Positions 21,181-33,524 of a stretch of 64,000 bases of DNA are shown piece after piece. Origin of the DNA: Sweltsa coloradensis (Eukaryota > Arthropoda > Insecta > Plecoptera > Chloroperlidae); the NCBI GenBank assembly GCA_024449915.1, contig JAMZAV010000765.1:482619-546618 (forward strand), in the 5' to 3' direction. The notes beneath the pieces are model-generated. The model saw nothing but the letters and a program-made list of their open reading frames with translations, ran no database searches and was not told the DNA's origin. The number at the start of each line of letters is the position of its first letter. Position 1 is the first letter of the stretch. The translations under genes were made by a program, and so were the position numbers.

Positions 21181-22492
21181 AAGGAGCTATACGTGGAGTC
21201 GAGGGTGGGAGAGAGCCACACCTGACAGCTTGGGTAGGCCTACTTATAAGGGAGGCAGGGCCTAAATGAGGGAGAGTCTTCCCTGAACAGTGCATGGAGG
21301 TGTTAGTCTTGCGTGAGTCTTGTGAAATCGCTCCGAACATGGGGTAACGACGAGTGTTTATAACTATGAGCAGTGTTGGGTCAGTTCTTTTTTTAAAAGT
21401 TCAGTTCACAGCTCAAATAATGAACTTTTAAAAGGTTCAAGTTCTTTTAAAACCTGAAATTTTAAAAAGTTCAAGTTCGTCTAAAATATGAACTAAGTTC
21501 TTTTAAAGTTCTTTTGTAAAAAAATCACTATTTATTTAAAGGCTGTCGTAAAATGAAGAAAAACTTGAGGAAAAACATAAGGGGTGTTCCAGTACCAAAC
21601 TACTCGCGAGTTTGAGTCGGACGAAAGTATTGCGAGCTGTCTTTGATCGTGTTGATGATTTGTACTACATTCTCATCGACCAGCTTGTAAAATTAAGGCA
21701 GATACTTGGAATTTTAGGCTCCCAAGATTTTTCCCGAATTAGTTGGAGTACATACATCGTTTTATTTCGTGAATCGTGCGGATCTTTTTTAAAATCATTT
21801 TTTGAACGTGCGTCAACCCCGTCGAGGGCTGCTCGGCGCACGGAAAAAAGAACTTACAAAGAACTTTCTAAAACGAAAAAGTTCGTTTCGGAATGAATTT
21901 TTAAAATTTCAAGTTTTTCTTTTAAAAAAGAGTAAGTTCACGAAAATTTCACAAAAAAAGAAGCGTTCACAGAAGCGTTTTTTTTTAAGTCCTTTCCCCC
22001 AACACTGACAGGGGGTCTAGTGTGTTTTACCCACTACTCCCCATAATTACGAAGGAAATGTGCGAGCACCCCCGGTTTATTCTATTAAATTATCAGCAAA
22101 GTTTTTCGGAGTGAATCAAGCGTGTTCGGACGGGAAGGAAACGAAAACCCAAATGGAAATTTGCAGTGTGTGTTATCCATCAATAAACGTAGTTTTGAGA
22201 TAATCATACGGGTGTTGCTGGGGAATCGGGTTCAAAACGACCAGCTATTCATGTCGTTCTCCGGGCCGAGCCACGTTTATCAAGCGGGCTCAGTCCGATA
22301 GGGTGCGAGTTTCACCCAGTCCTGATAAAAACTCTGGTCGCTCTTATTTCATTTTGGTTTACGATACCGCACTAGCCGGCCCCAAGGTCCCCTGTATCTA
22401 CTCCTAGCGGGATTTCGAAGCCGTAAAGTAAGGTCATCAGACGGAAATTAAAGCCATTGGATCACAAACCCCCCTAGTTTGTCTGGCGCCCA
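21181..22492 (+). mobile_element. possible LTR end with primer-binding site, hAT insertion inside
   Basis: A TATA-like TTATAAGGG near 21243, an AATAAA at 22182 and, downstream, TGGCGCCCA at 22484-22492, which matches a tRNA-Lys-type primer-binding site. This order suggests an LTR retrotransposon 5' end. No gag or pol can be read downstream because the sequence enters a noisy patch, and no second LTR was found. Confidence 0.35.
21371..22007. mobile_element. hAT-like MITE with AGTTC subterminal repeats
   Basis: Ends are CAGTGTTGGG and, inverted, CAGTGTTGGGGGAAAGGACT. Both flanks of the interior are crowded with GTTCTTTTAAA and its inverse, seen again around 34860-35000. No transposase remains. 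I could not confirm an 8-bp target duplication. Confidence 0.6.
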
Positions 22493-25400
22493 CTCTTGCG
22501 TTGTTTTGGTTTTGTGTTTTTTATTATATTGAGCATATTTTCATTCAAATGAGGGGGGTGGTGTAGACCAAATTTTTCGGAAAGCCCCAGGGAAGGTGTT
22601 AGACTTTTTAGTTTTCCTTTTTTTCCGGGGGAAAAGAAGAGCAAAAAGGGTTCAAATTGCGGGCGTGTGGACAGCATTGACAGCTCCAGATTGAGTGAGG
22701 TATGTAGTAACCAGCGAATTTGCAATTATATTTTTATTTCTGATTTAGTTTGGATGGACTTTTGGGCCCTCAGAAGATTTTAAAGTTTAACTTTTAAAAT
22801 TGGCCTAGGTGGGCATACCTTTGGCAGGTAGAGGAGGGGGCCCCCTGGGCCCCACTTGGCGGGCTATAGGGGCTTAGGGCCCTAGATCTAGGCTGAGGCC
22901 CCAAATACTAGCCCCCCTAGCTTAGGCTTATTTATTGCTGACAAATTCAAAATGAGACCACAAACCGGGATGGGGCCTAGGAGGCTAGGCCTGGGCCAAA
23001 CCCCTGGGCTTTGTGTGATCCTTCTCCATGGGCCCTAGACCTAGCCCTTGGGCCAAGTGATTTAAAAAGACCGGCATAAAGGGGGTTTAGTGGGCCTACA
23101 AACAAAACAACCCCAATTAAACATAGGGTAGCTAGGCTCTAGCAGAGTTTTTGGCCTAGCTAGCCTCGGGGCTAACGGTAGGCCTACCGGTACCTAGCAC
23201 GGGCCCTTCAATTAGGTTAAATTGAAGTGGGCCCTAGGCCTACAAAAACAAACTCCGTAGCCCCGGCTAAATTGCAGTCGCAATCTATTTTGTTGTTGTT
23301 GTTGTCTCTACCCCTGCAGTTTTTTAAAAGGGGACCGGGGGCATTTCTAGGGGGTAGTTTTTGGGGCCTACTAGGGCCTAAGCCCCTGGTAAATCAATTC
23401 TGTAGGTTGGGGCCCCTAGTCAATTAGTCAAGCTATACTGTAAAAATAAAACACAAATAATTCCCCCTTCTTTTTGGGCAACTTTACCCCGTTCCCGTAG
23501 TACGGTTAAAATAGCAGGCGAAAATTCCCGTCACAGGCCACCCCTAGTTACACCTAAAATTGATCATGTAAATTTTTTGTGCTAATGTTAAATAGCCCGC
23601 AGGGTTTTTTGTATGGCAAATGCATGGGGGATGTGGCCACATGAAGTACATGTGTTTTTTTTGCTATTTAACCCCTACCCTAACAAACCCGGATCCAAAA
23701 GGCCCCTACGGTTCTCTACTCCGTAAAATTTTAATTTTTATTTGGCCAAACGCATAGGGTTTTGGTTTTAAAATTTATTTTAACCAAACCGAAAAAAACA
23801 TGTCCAAATTAAAGTAGTGGGCCCAGGCCATCTATGCCCCCAAAATATAAGCTCCGCATTTTTGCGCAATACCGAAATACTCTAACCTGGCCCTCTAAAA
23901 TTTTGCTTTTAAAATAATTAAATATTTAAATAAACTTGTCCCCACCAGTTATAACTGATTTTCAGGGGACAAGCCTTCCATATGTAGAAGCACGGGATTT
24001 TCGTAGGGGGAAGTTAGGCACAATCGCAAATTACCATAAATTGCCCTAGGCCTAGGAAAAGGAAACCCCTTTAGGCTAGTTGTAGCCATGGTTTTGGGAC
24101 TATTTGTATTTATTTGTTAAGATTTAGCCCAACTTTCCTTTCTTGTCCCAGGAACACAACAACAAGCCCCCACCCAGTGCCACCTGGCAAGACAACCAGC
24201 CTAGTGCAGAAAACCAGCCACCAGGCAAGACAACCCAGTTCAGTGTAGACAACCACCACCAGTGCAAGAAAACCCCAGCCACCTGGTAGAAAACCCAGCC
24301 TCCGTGCAAGACAACCAGCCACCAGTGTAGACAACCAGCCCCCAGTGTAGAAACCACCACCTGTGCAGCAACCGCCCCCATTTAAAGACAACCAGCCACC
24401 GTGTAGACAGCCAGCCACCGGGAAATAAAAATGTTCAGCCACTGTGCATGCCCCAACCAGCCTTCAGTTAGAACAGTTCCCAACCAGTGACAACAACCGC
24501 CTCATGTAGGACAACCAGCCACTGTCAGGACAAACCAGCCTCCAGTCCCGAAACCAGCCACCTGTGCAAAAAAACCAGCCATGTAGGACAACCAGCCTTC
24601 GGTGGGACAATCGGCCCCAGTTGAACTGAAAGATCGAACGAAAAGATTTTTATACCTAGTGGGTTTCGGAACTAAAAATTGACATTGTGGTTGTCTGGGC
24701 ATAAAAAAATTTCGGTCACTATACCTTGGTAGGAACAAAGGGTTTTCCCCAAACAAGGTTGCTTAACTTCTCAGCCCTTTTGGAATATCGGTTGCCGTTG
24801 CCCCTGCCCGGTTTTCTGGGTTGGGAGTTGATAGGCCCCACTGCGGTGCAGGAGGGCCCAACTTTGGTGCATTTTCCGGAAAAAAATTTTTAACATAATT
24901 TTTTTGTGGGGAAGAGGGGGATTTCTTTACTCGTGTCATGAGCCAATTAGAAAAAAAGTTTTTTAAACATTTCCAAAAAATTTTCAGGAGGCCTAGGCCT
25001 GGGCCTGGCTACCTATACACTTTGCCGCATTCCGTAAAATTGTGGACATAATTTTTCCCCTTGGGGGAAGTTTCTATTTTTTACTTGTGTTTTTGCCAAT
25101 GAGAAAAAACTATTTATTTATATTTATCATCTCATTGAAAGGGGTAAAATTTGGTTGTTTTCTCTTTGAAAGGAGTCTCTATTAAAAAAATTATTTTAAT
25201 TTGCGCATTTTTTAATTTTTAAAAAAGTTTTGATTTAGGCCCATACCCTATGTGGCCTATATAAATAATAACCAAACTATAAAAAAATTTTCATTTCAAG
25301 TCTCAACGATAGGTTGGCCAAATAAATCAGCTTGTAGAAATCCATGTCAAACAGTTTTCAATAATTTGTTTTTAATGGGCCCCAGGCCCATGCTTTGGGC

Positions 25401-26880
25401 TTTTTTTATAATTTTTACAATTTTTTACTAGTAGGCCTAGTTGTTTTTACTAGAATGCCATCATATCAATGAAGATCCATGTTGTAGTCCTACAGCCCAA
25501 ACTAGTTACGGTACCCTTCGGGGCCCACCATATGCTTTTTATTTTAGGCAAAATTTAAAATTTAAAAATGGACCTGTTAATTTTTAATAAAATATGATTT
25601 TTTTAGTTTGAATAAAGCCTACTATATATTTTTATTCCAACCCTTATTTTCTATGATTCCACCCTTTCCCTTTAAATTCCTTGCAATTTTATTTTTTTTT
25701 TTCCCCTTACAGGTTAAAGTAGTACTAAATGGATACGTCAAAAATTTAGCCGAAGCGAAAGCATATTATAAGTACTAAGTATGATAATAATAGAGGGGGG
25801 CCCCCCAAATAAATATTTTAAAAGAGAGTATTGCAGACATTTTATTGATTTTATTTTGTAATGTGGACCCATTTTACAGTATGTGTTTGGGGGGTAGGCC
25901 CATAATTAAATGTCAAAAATAAAAATTATCCTCGATCACCTAGGGACCTTCCCTTTACTTTTCCCCCCTGCTTTACATGCATGTTTTACCCAACTACTAG
26001 ATGTTTCATTGTTTTCCCTGCCCCCCTTTGAAAATCATCAAGATAAACCTACCTGAAGATTTGGACAAAATACAGGTTGAAGGGTGCAAATCTCAAATTT
26101 TTATTGGGGTTTTTTTTATACAATAACCGGGACCCGGCAGTGGTTCTTTTTGGATAAAAACTATTTATTATTTAAAAAATGGCCAAGGCCTATCCCATGC
26201 GTCCCGTTATTAATAACATTGCAAAACATTTAAGTACGGTAAGTTTGCAAAGTTACAAAGTTGGGCCCTTCCCGAAGATTGGGGCCGGAAACGTTGAGGC
26301 CTGCCTTTTCCCTGATTGATACAAATAAAAAATAGGGCCATTATTTTTTTGTAAAAAAATTTATTATATAGGCCTAAATTATCTTGCAAGTAGGCCTTTG
26401 TTTGAAGTTTCAAACTGGTATTCCAGATGATTTGGATTTGGCCCTTTGGAAACGTTTTTTGGGCCACCTAGCTGGTCTGAAAAAATAAAATATGCCCCTC
26501 ATGTTCTGTAATACAAGGCCAAGTAGCATTAATTGGGTCTATAATCTTATCATTTAAGAGGCCCACAAGTTTGAAGTTACAAAAAAAGGCCATTCCAGAT
26601 GATTTTGTTTTGGATGATTTTGTTTGGAAACATTTCCTTTTTTGTTTCCCCGAAAAAATAAAAAAACAGATAGCCGTTTTTTTGAGTACAAAAGGGTATG
26701 ACAAGGTTATATGGCCCAAAGGGAAAAATATGCCAGCTTTTAATTTAGGCCTATTATCATTTTAAATTTTATTTTAAATTATTTTCTGCATTTTTTTTGT
26801 TTTATATAATTAAGCCTATTTTCGCGACGCTTAATGCTTATACTGAAACAATAATAAAGCGTGTTAAAGCGCTTCAAATT
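22493..26880. other. low-quality patch, mostly unreadable
   Basis: The same homopolymer distortion as at 17700-19480, with many CCCC, GGGG, TTTT and AAAA blocks. TAGGCC-rich tracts lie at 22800-23420. Apart from the minisatellite at 24155-24620 nothing can be annotated safely. Confidence 0.55.
24155..24620. repeat. minisatellite, units of about 18-24 bp
   Basis: Degenerate tandem copies built on GACAACCAGCCACCAGTGTA. On the minus strand it gives Gly/Trp/Leu-rich frames, which are artefacts. The unit length varies, at least partly because of base-call noise. Confidence 0.65.
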
Positions 26881-27920
26881 GAGTATCTTCCCCTGGGGCA
26901 AAGCCCGCGGCCGCGCCCGAGTTTTAAAATTTGCCGCGAATTCACCCACAGTTGTTATCCATTTATGGGGGCCCCAAAAGTGGAAGTTATCGGACGACCT
27001 TACTTGGCCATGGCCTGTCGGGCAGCGAAAACCTAGCGGAAATCCCGTGGACCTTGCTCGGCCAAGCGAACTGAAAAGTAGTTTATAAACGGTAGCGGGC
27101 TCGATCGGACAAATTCATTGGCGACGCCCCTAATCATAAGCCAGTAGTCATTGATATTAAAAATCTATAGGTGTTAAATATCTAAGCAGTGTAGTCAATA
27201 ACCCTGCCTCTAAAAACTTTTCGAATATAACCGGCACTGACTAAGGCGAGTTTTTGGGGGTCCATCTTGGATTTCGTGCGAGCTAGAACAGTGTTTTAAA
27301 CAGTTGGCGGACTCGGAGCGCATTGAAATAATCCGGGCTAGCCCGCTTGAAAGTATTGAACAACGCCAACCCTTGAAGTAAGACGCCGTACCCCCTCCCC
27401 CCCCACAACATCGCCAAGAAGACGGACAAGAGGGGTAGTACAAAGCAAACAAATTAATCTTTAATCTTTAAATTCATGTAATCAAGAATTAACCATAAAA
27501 TTTTGCATGACCTCAGAATTAGAGTAGAAGGAAAAATAATAAGGGGTAGATTTTAAAAACGAGCTCAGGAGGGTAGGGAGGAACCGTTTTATTCTCAACG
27601 TTTCAATATACAGGACAAGGAAAAACCCGAAATTTTATCATTGTAGAATTTTGGGGATACTTTTGCTTCCTAAAAACATTTGGGCCCGTAAGAGAGAATT
27701 TAATTATTAAATTTAATGAAGGAGGGAAGAAAACAGTGCCGTGCCAGCATCAGAGGCGGTGGGGTAGCTGTCAGAAAGTAAGTTTGTTTATCAAATGTTT
27801 TTTTTTTTTTAATTTGGAATCTCGTGACTCTGGGCTGAGCTAGGCAACATCGTCATGATCGATCAAATCACACATATTTAATTATAGATTTGCATCTCGC
27901 AGGTTTAAATTAGGTTACAA
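26881..27920. other. unassigned sequence
   Basis: Sequence quality recovers here. A GC-richer stretch (26890-27120) does not resemble a gene I know; its short frames (about 75-80 codons) are unsupported. A T run lies at 27800-27811. Confidence 0.3.
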
Positions 27921-28218
27921 GCTCAATGCACTAATTACGCTCATCCAACAACGCGCCCCAAAGAAAAAGCAATAATGGAGACAACAATGAAAAATTCGGC
28001 CCATAAGACACACGAGTTTCTTTGAATGTTCTTTGGTTAGGTCACAGCCTGTTGATGTTAAAAATTCTTCTTCGATTAACCTAAAATTTCACACGAATAT
28101 ATTAATTCATAAAATTAAGGTTCTGTGAAAAAATCATTATAATCGGAGAAAGCATAATATAGGTGTTATAAGTCGAAGAAATTTTTGAAAAAATGGAAAA
28201 AGCGTAAAATTGCAATTT
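27921..28218. mobile_element. B-type element fragments
   Basis: 27929-27963 is a B terminus (ACGCTCATCCAACAACGCG), and 28087-28218 is an inverted core unit (ACACGAATATATTAATTCAT, then GTGTTATAAGTCGAAGAAAT). They are separated by about 120 bp of other sequence. Confidence 0.5.
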
Positions 28219-28725
28219 TTGGATGAGCGAAGAGAAGATTCCATTTCACTACGCCACGCTTTTGAGCGCAATCGCAAAATTATTTCTCATGAAAATCGCA
28301 ATTTTACGATTTTTTCGATTTTAAAAAAAATTCTTCGACTTATAAGTTATAACACCTACATGCTTTATCCGATTGTGATGAGTTTTTCACAGAACCTTTA
28401 TTTTAAAATTATTTCTCATAAAAATCTCAATTTTACAATTTTTTATTTTATTTCTTTTTTTTCACTGAACCTAAATTTCATAAAATCGCAATTCGATTTT
28501 TCCGTTTTTTAAAACTTTCTTCGACGAATAACACCTACATGCTTTATTCGATTGTAATGATTTTTTCACTGAACCTTAATTTTTTGAATTAATATATTCG
28601 TGTGAAATTTGAGCGTAATCGGAAAATTATTTCTCGTGAAAATCGCAATTTTACGCTTTTTTCGTATTTAAAAAATTACGCTCATCCAACAACGCGCCTG
28701 AAAAAGCGTTTGCGAAGCTTCCTAG
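28219..28725 (+). mobile_element. Helentron-associated element B2, complete
   Basis: A complete short B copy: TTGGATGAGCG at the start, core units at about 28265 and 28610, ACGCTCATCCAACAACGCG and GCTTCCTAG followed by T at the end. Confidence 0.72.
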
Positions 28726-29349
28726 TTATGAGAAATAATTTTTCGATTGCGCTAAAATTTCACACGAATATATTAATTCGTAAAATAAAGGCTCTGTGCA
28801 AAAATCATTACAATCGGATAAGCATGTAGGTGTTATAAGTCGAAGAAATTTTAAAAAATCGAAAAAATCGTAAAATTGCGATTTTCATGAGAAATAATTT
28901 TTCGATTGCTCTCAAAAACGTGGCAGTTCTAAGTTCAGAGATTTCGAAGGCCTCCAGAAAGTTTCATCGTAATTGTAGTTTCGGTTTTGTCGGAATCGTG
29001 TTAAGAAACACACAAAAATACAAAATAAAGATAAAAAGAAAAAAGAAAAAAACACATTCCGGATTTTTTTCTCCAGTGTAGTGAAATGGAATCTCCGCTT
29101 CGCTCCCTACGCTCATCCAAAAATCGGAAGAAAAAAAACTTAAAATTGCGATTTTCATGAGAAATAATAATATTTAGATTGTGCTAAAAAACGTGGCAGT
29201 TCTACGTTCAGAGATTTCGAAGGCCTCCAGAAAAATTTCATCGCAATTGGAGTATCGGTTTACACAAGAATACAAACAGAAAAAATTCCGTATTTTTTTC
29301 TCCAGTGTAGTGAAATGAAATCTTCTCTTCGCTCGCTACGCTCATCCAA
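28726..29349 (-). mobile_element. two adjacent B-type 5' halves, inverted
   Basis: Two minus-strand copies end in their 5' sequence CTACGCTCATCCAA at about 29120 and 29349. Both have the GTTCAGAGATTTCGAAGGCC block and lack the hairpin terminus, so they are truncated. The first abuts the end of B2. Confidence 0.6.
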
Positions 29350-29500
29350 TTAGGGCTTGGATTATTTCACTTCAATAGGAATATTATCAACATACATCAT
29401 ACAATGATGAAATAGTAGATTACCTACCAAGCTTTGCATTCATCAGAGCAACGAATTTTTGCGAATGCTCGACAATGAGAGTGAGCATTTGACATATTAT

Positions 29501-30254
29501 TTGGATGAGCGAAGCGAAGACTTCTATTTCACCGACCCCCCAAAAATTTAGCTCGGGTGTTTTTTTTTCTTTCTGTTTTTCCGTGTGTTTGTTCGCTCTC
29601 TACCGGGCAAACGGCATATGCGATCTTGATGAAAATTTGAGGGGACCTTCGAAATCTCTGAACTTAGACTTGCTACGTTTTTGGGTACAATCGAAGAAAT
29701 ATTTCTCATGAATATCGTACTTTTACGATTTTTTTCGATTTTTAATGCGACATTTCGGTGATATTTGGCTCGCGACCGGGCAAACGGCTACTCGGATCTT
29801 GATGAAACTTTATGGAAACGTTTGAAATCATGAAAATTAGATATGTTATGATTTTAGGGACATTTGAAGAAATATTTCTCATAGAAATCGTACTTTTCCG
29901 ATTTTTTCCGATTTTTGTCCCGATATTTTTGTGATGTTTGGGCCAATTATGACCAAACGGGTTGGGCTCCCGGCTACAACATTCATATTTTACATGGACA
30001 TTAAGGTAATGGTGATGTATTGCTTTTTGAAAGGAAAAGTTGAAAAAGTTAGCCAGAATCCATAGAATAAAGGTTTTAATATGAGTTTTTTTTAGGTTTT
30101 TATAATAACAATTAACAAGTAACAATAGAAAGTTGACAACAATCACCTACAATGCATTCAAAAAGCACTTGCAAAGGAAAAGTGGTCCTCCGCAAACTAA
30201 AAACTTACAAAAAAGCTCATCCATCAACGCGGCGGGACTTAAGCGTTTTCCTAG
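29501..30254 (+). mobile_element. Helentron-associated element A4, complete
   Basis: Start TTGGATGAGCGAAGCGAAGA, core with CAAACGGCATATGCGATCTT, inner repeat GCTCATCCA and hairpin, terminal CCTAG followed by T. In this copy the second core unit is more diverged. Confidence 0.75.
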
Positions 30255-30779
30255 TATTTTCTAACAATATACCAACAGTCATTGTACATTGCATTGTACT
30301 TACATCAGGACAGAATGTCTGTCAACTCTACATATCAATGCCCACAACCACAACCCACTCTGCCAACATGATGGCAAAATGCGTTTTTCTCCCCTGGTAA
30401 TACAATCATCCTACATTTGAGATTGAGGGTTTCATTCAGACCCGGTATTGTATAAGTGGTGTTGCCATCAATAGTGTTGCCATGAAAATTTGTTCACATC
30501 GTTTTTGCCGCGCCCATTGTCCATGGAGTTTTCTCCCGGCCGGTGCCGGTGCTGGTTTCATATCACACTGCCGGGGTTTTCGCGGTGAACTTCTTTGTTG
30601 TGGGCGTGTCAATTATTTACTGCGTAAATGGTGTGTATTTTTACAATTTGATTTTAAAATTAAAAAAATCATTTTCATAATATGTCGGTAATAATTTGAA
30701 ATTAATCATAAAACATTAAAACTATTTCTAAAGAAAATGAATAACAGAATAAAACGACAAGATGAATATTTGAAAGTGG
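30255..30779. other. upstream region of SAP130, no gene seen
   Basis: Contains a short CG-richer island at 30505-30600 (GCCGCGCCC, CCCGGCCGGTGCCGGTG) in AT-rich surroundings, which may belong to the promoter of the gene downstream. Confidence 0.4.
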
Positions 30780-30988
30780 GCGTTACCAAACATATCTTTT
30801 CTTGAATCTCTTTGCGACAAGCGTCTCAGCTGTTGCAGTTTTTGATTGCAACTTTGCAAGTGTTTTTGTTGGTTTGGTTTGGCTGTCTTGATACGCGACC
30901 TGCTAATCTTTGCTGCTAGGGCCTGACTTGCATCTAGTTGTTTGTAACCATATAATGTCACTGTTTTATCTTACGTTTGATTCTTCAG
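30780..30988 (+). promoter_or_regulatory. candidate SAP130 promoter and non-coding first exon
   Basis: A donor TTCAG|GTAAGC at 30988/30989 ends a stretch without conserved coding sequence. It lies about 8.7 kb upstream of the first SAP130 exon I can support, in the right orientation, just after the CG-richer region. It could be the 5' UTR exon, but only transcripts can show this. Confidence 0.3.
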
Positions 30989-30999
30989 GTAAGCATCCG

Positions 31000-31460
31000 T
31001 ACTAGGGGCCTAGCCACAAATTTTCTAGTTGTAATGCATGCAAAACATAGGCTAGGCCTAGGGGCTAGGGCTTTGTGGCATCTAGCCCTTGATGGCCAGG
31101 CATAGGATAGGCTTAGGCCCTAGCCCAGACATATGCCCAAGCCCTAGGTGTATTTAGGGTCTAAATTATCCTTTTAGCTATGGACGTAGGGTAGGCTAGG
31201 CCTAGCCCTCTGCCCTGGCCCTAGGACTTTTTCCTTACATATAAATCCCCAAGTCTAGCCTTGGGTTTCTGTACAATGGCCTAGAGGGCTAGGCCCCTAG
31301 GCAGGCTAGGGCTAGGGTCTAGGCTAGCCTACCTAGACCAGAGGGAAAACAACTTGTTTTTAACATGAAAAAACTAGGTAGGCCTAGGCCCTACTACAAA
31401 TTTACTACAAACTATTTGAATTAGGCCTAGCCCTAGGCCTTTAAAGGACTTTCAACCGAA
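31000..31460. repeat. dense TAGGCC/CCTAGG tract
   Basis: A second tract of tightly spaced TAGGCC, CTAGGC and CCCTAG motifs immediately after the candidate donor, with related shorter clusters up to 31760. Confidence 0.55.
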
Positions 31461-32589
31461 AAGGATTTTCTCCAAAAATAGTAATGTTAGGGGGCCTAAA
31501 GGTTTTGTAGGTAATTAGTGTAATAGGCCTAATAGTTTTACGCGATACTAAAAAGAATGAAAAAAAACAAGTTGTTGTTTTTTAGGGCCCATGAACCGAA
31601 GAAGTTCCGGCATAGATAGGCCTACTAGCCTAGCCTAGTGTAACAGCTGTTGGGTCTAGCTAGATATCTTTGGTAGGCCTATATTTTGTGGTCATTAGAA
31701 TGTGTTTGTAGGCCTAGCCTACATGCCTAGGCTAGTCTAGGTTTAGTAGCATTCTCGTAGCATTCTCGTCGTAGGCCTAGTCGCCTAGTAGGAGCCTACA
31801 ATCTTGCAAGACTGCATACGTGCACTTTTGTATTTTGTATTTCTTCTTTTCCCTGCAGGTAGACCTAACCACTTGGTTGGTTGCCCTAGTTTTTATTTTA
31901 TCGCAGTGTAGGCTAGCCTATATTCTTACGTTCAGTTCTGTGGTGGCTTGTGAACTTCGCTCCCTCCCTACTACTTTTATTCTCCCTCACACGTTGGGCC
32001 CTATTGTCTAATTATTCATAAATAACCAGCAATTAGCCTATAACAATTTAACTAATGAAATGAGTTTAATTTATTTCTTTTAGCAAATGTCAATGATTTG
32101 GATCGATCAGCTGTTTGTTACTGAGATTAGCCTAATATAGAATCGATTGACTAACACAATTATAAAAAGAACACAGAATTTAATAGTCGACAATAGAATT
32201 TGGTAAAGGTTCAAGATCAAAATTAATTTGAGTTACGAAATAATACATATTATTTATAACAACGGTCTCTACAAAACTACGCCGATATCTAGCCACAAAA
32301 CACCAGGAGATGATGCCCTCCTGGCTCTAGCGAGCTACTAGCGTAGTCGGCCGCCACTTGTTGTCAACAATAGACTAACATGCACATTCAAAAATAGTAA
32401 TCCCTACCTACCTTACCTAACTACCTAGTTAAAAAACTATGGGACTGGAGTTTGGAAAGAGTCAGGTTCTCTCCAAGTAGTCACAAGGTCCAATAAACAG
32501 TGCCTATAGGGTATTGTAGGTAAAAATGATTAGTACAGTAAAAATGTAAATAGCTTCCTAGAGGATCCACGCTAATTAAACAATAGTAA
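31461..32589. other. likely SAP130 intron 1, no recognised feature
   Basis: I found no exon or clear element. GCTCTAGCGAGCTACTAGCG near 32327 is locally palindromic. Confidence 0.4.
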
Positions 32590-33384
32590 TTGGATGAGCG
32601 AAGCGAAGATTCCATTTCACTACACTGGAGAAAAAAATCCGGAATGTTTTTTTTCTTTTTTTTCTGTATTTTTGAGTGTTTGTTAACACGATTCCGGCTA
32701 AACCGATATCCAATTGCGATGACATTTTCTGGAGGCCTTCGAAATCTCTGAACTTAGAACTGACACGTTTCTGAGCGCAATCGAAAAATTATTTCTCATA
32801 AAAAGTGCAATTTTACGATTTTTTTTTTTTTTTTTATTATTTTTTAAAAATTTCTTCGACTTATAACATCTACATGCTTTATCCGATTGTAATGATTTTT
32901 TCACAGAACCTTTATTTTATGAATTTATATAGGCCTATTCGTGCGAAATTTGAGCGTAATCGAAAAATTATTTCTTATGAAAATCGCAGATTTACGATTT
33001 TTTAAATTTCTTCCACATAACACCTAGGCCTACATGCTTTATCCGATTGTCATTATATTTTTACAGAACCTTAATTTTATGAATTGATATATTCGTGTGA
33101 AATTTGAGCGGAATCGAAAAATTATTTCTCATGATAATCGCAATTTTACAATTTTTTCGATTTTTAAAACTTTTTCAACTTATAACACCGACATGCTTTA
33201 TCCGATTGTAATTATTTTTTCACAGAACCTTAATTTTATGAATTAATATATTCGTGTGAAATTTGAGCGTAAGCAAAAAATTTTTTCTCATGAAAATCAC
33301 AATTTAACGTTTTTTGTTTTTTGTTTTTAAACAATTACGCTCATCCAACAACACGCCTGAAAAAGCGTTTGCGAAGCTTCTTAG
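32590..33384 (+). mobile_element. Helentron-associated element B3, clear tandem core
   Basis: Starts TTGGATGAGCGAAGCGAAG. Core unit starts (GCGCAATCGAAAAATT and variants) fall at 32775, 32954, 33108 and 33267, spacings 179, 154 and 159 bp. Ends ACGCTCATCCAACAACACG ... GCTTCTTAG followed by T, a one-base variant of the terminus. Confidence 0.75.
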
Positions 33385-33524
33385 TTAATGTCAACGTTGG
33401 CTCAGTCCCCATCAATTCTCTCATTTATAATGCAATCTGAAATTTATAACATATGATACCTAGGTGAAACCCCTTGGCAGTGTTGTGCCATTATCTAGAT
33501 AGTGTTATCTAGATCAGCGGTTCT

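Noticed and set aside
24110..24442. Gly/Trp-rich minus-strand frames as a structural protein
   Set aside because: They are translations of a minisatellite built on ACAACCAGCCACC; overlapping frames look equally repetitive.
32775..33290. CRISPR-like array of regular repeats
   Set aside because: The repeats are about 155-180 bp with no short unique spacers and lie inside a transposon in animal DNA.
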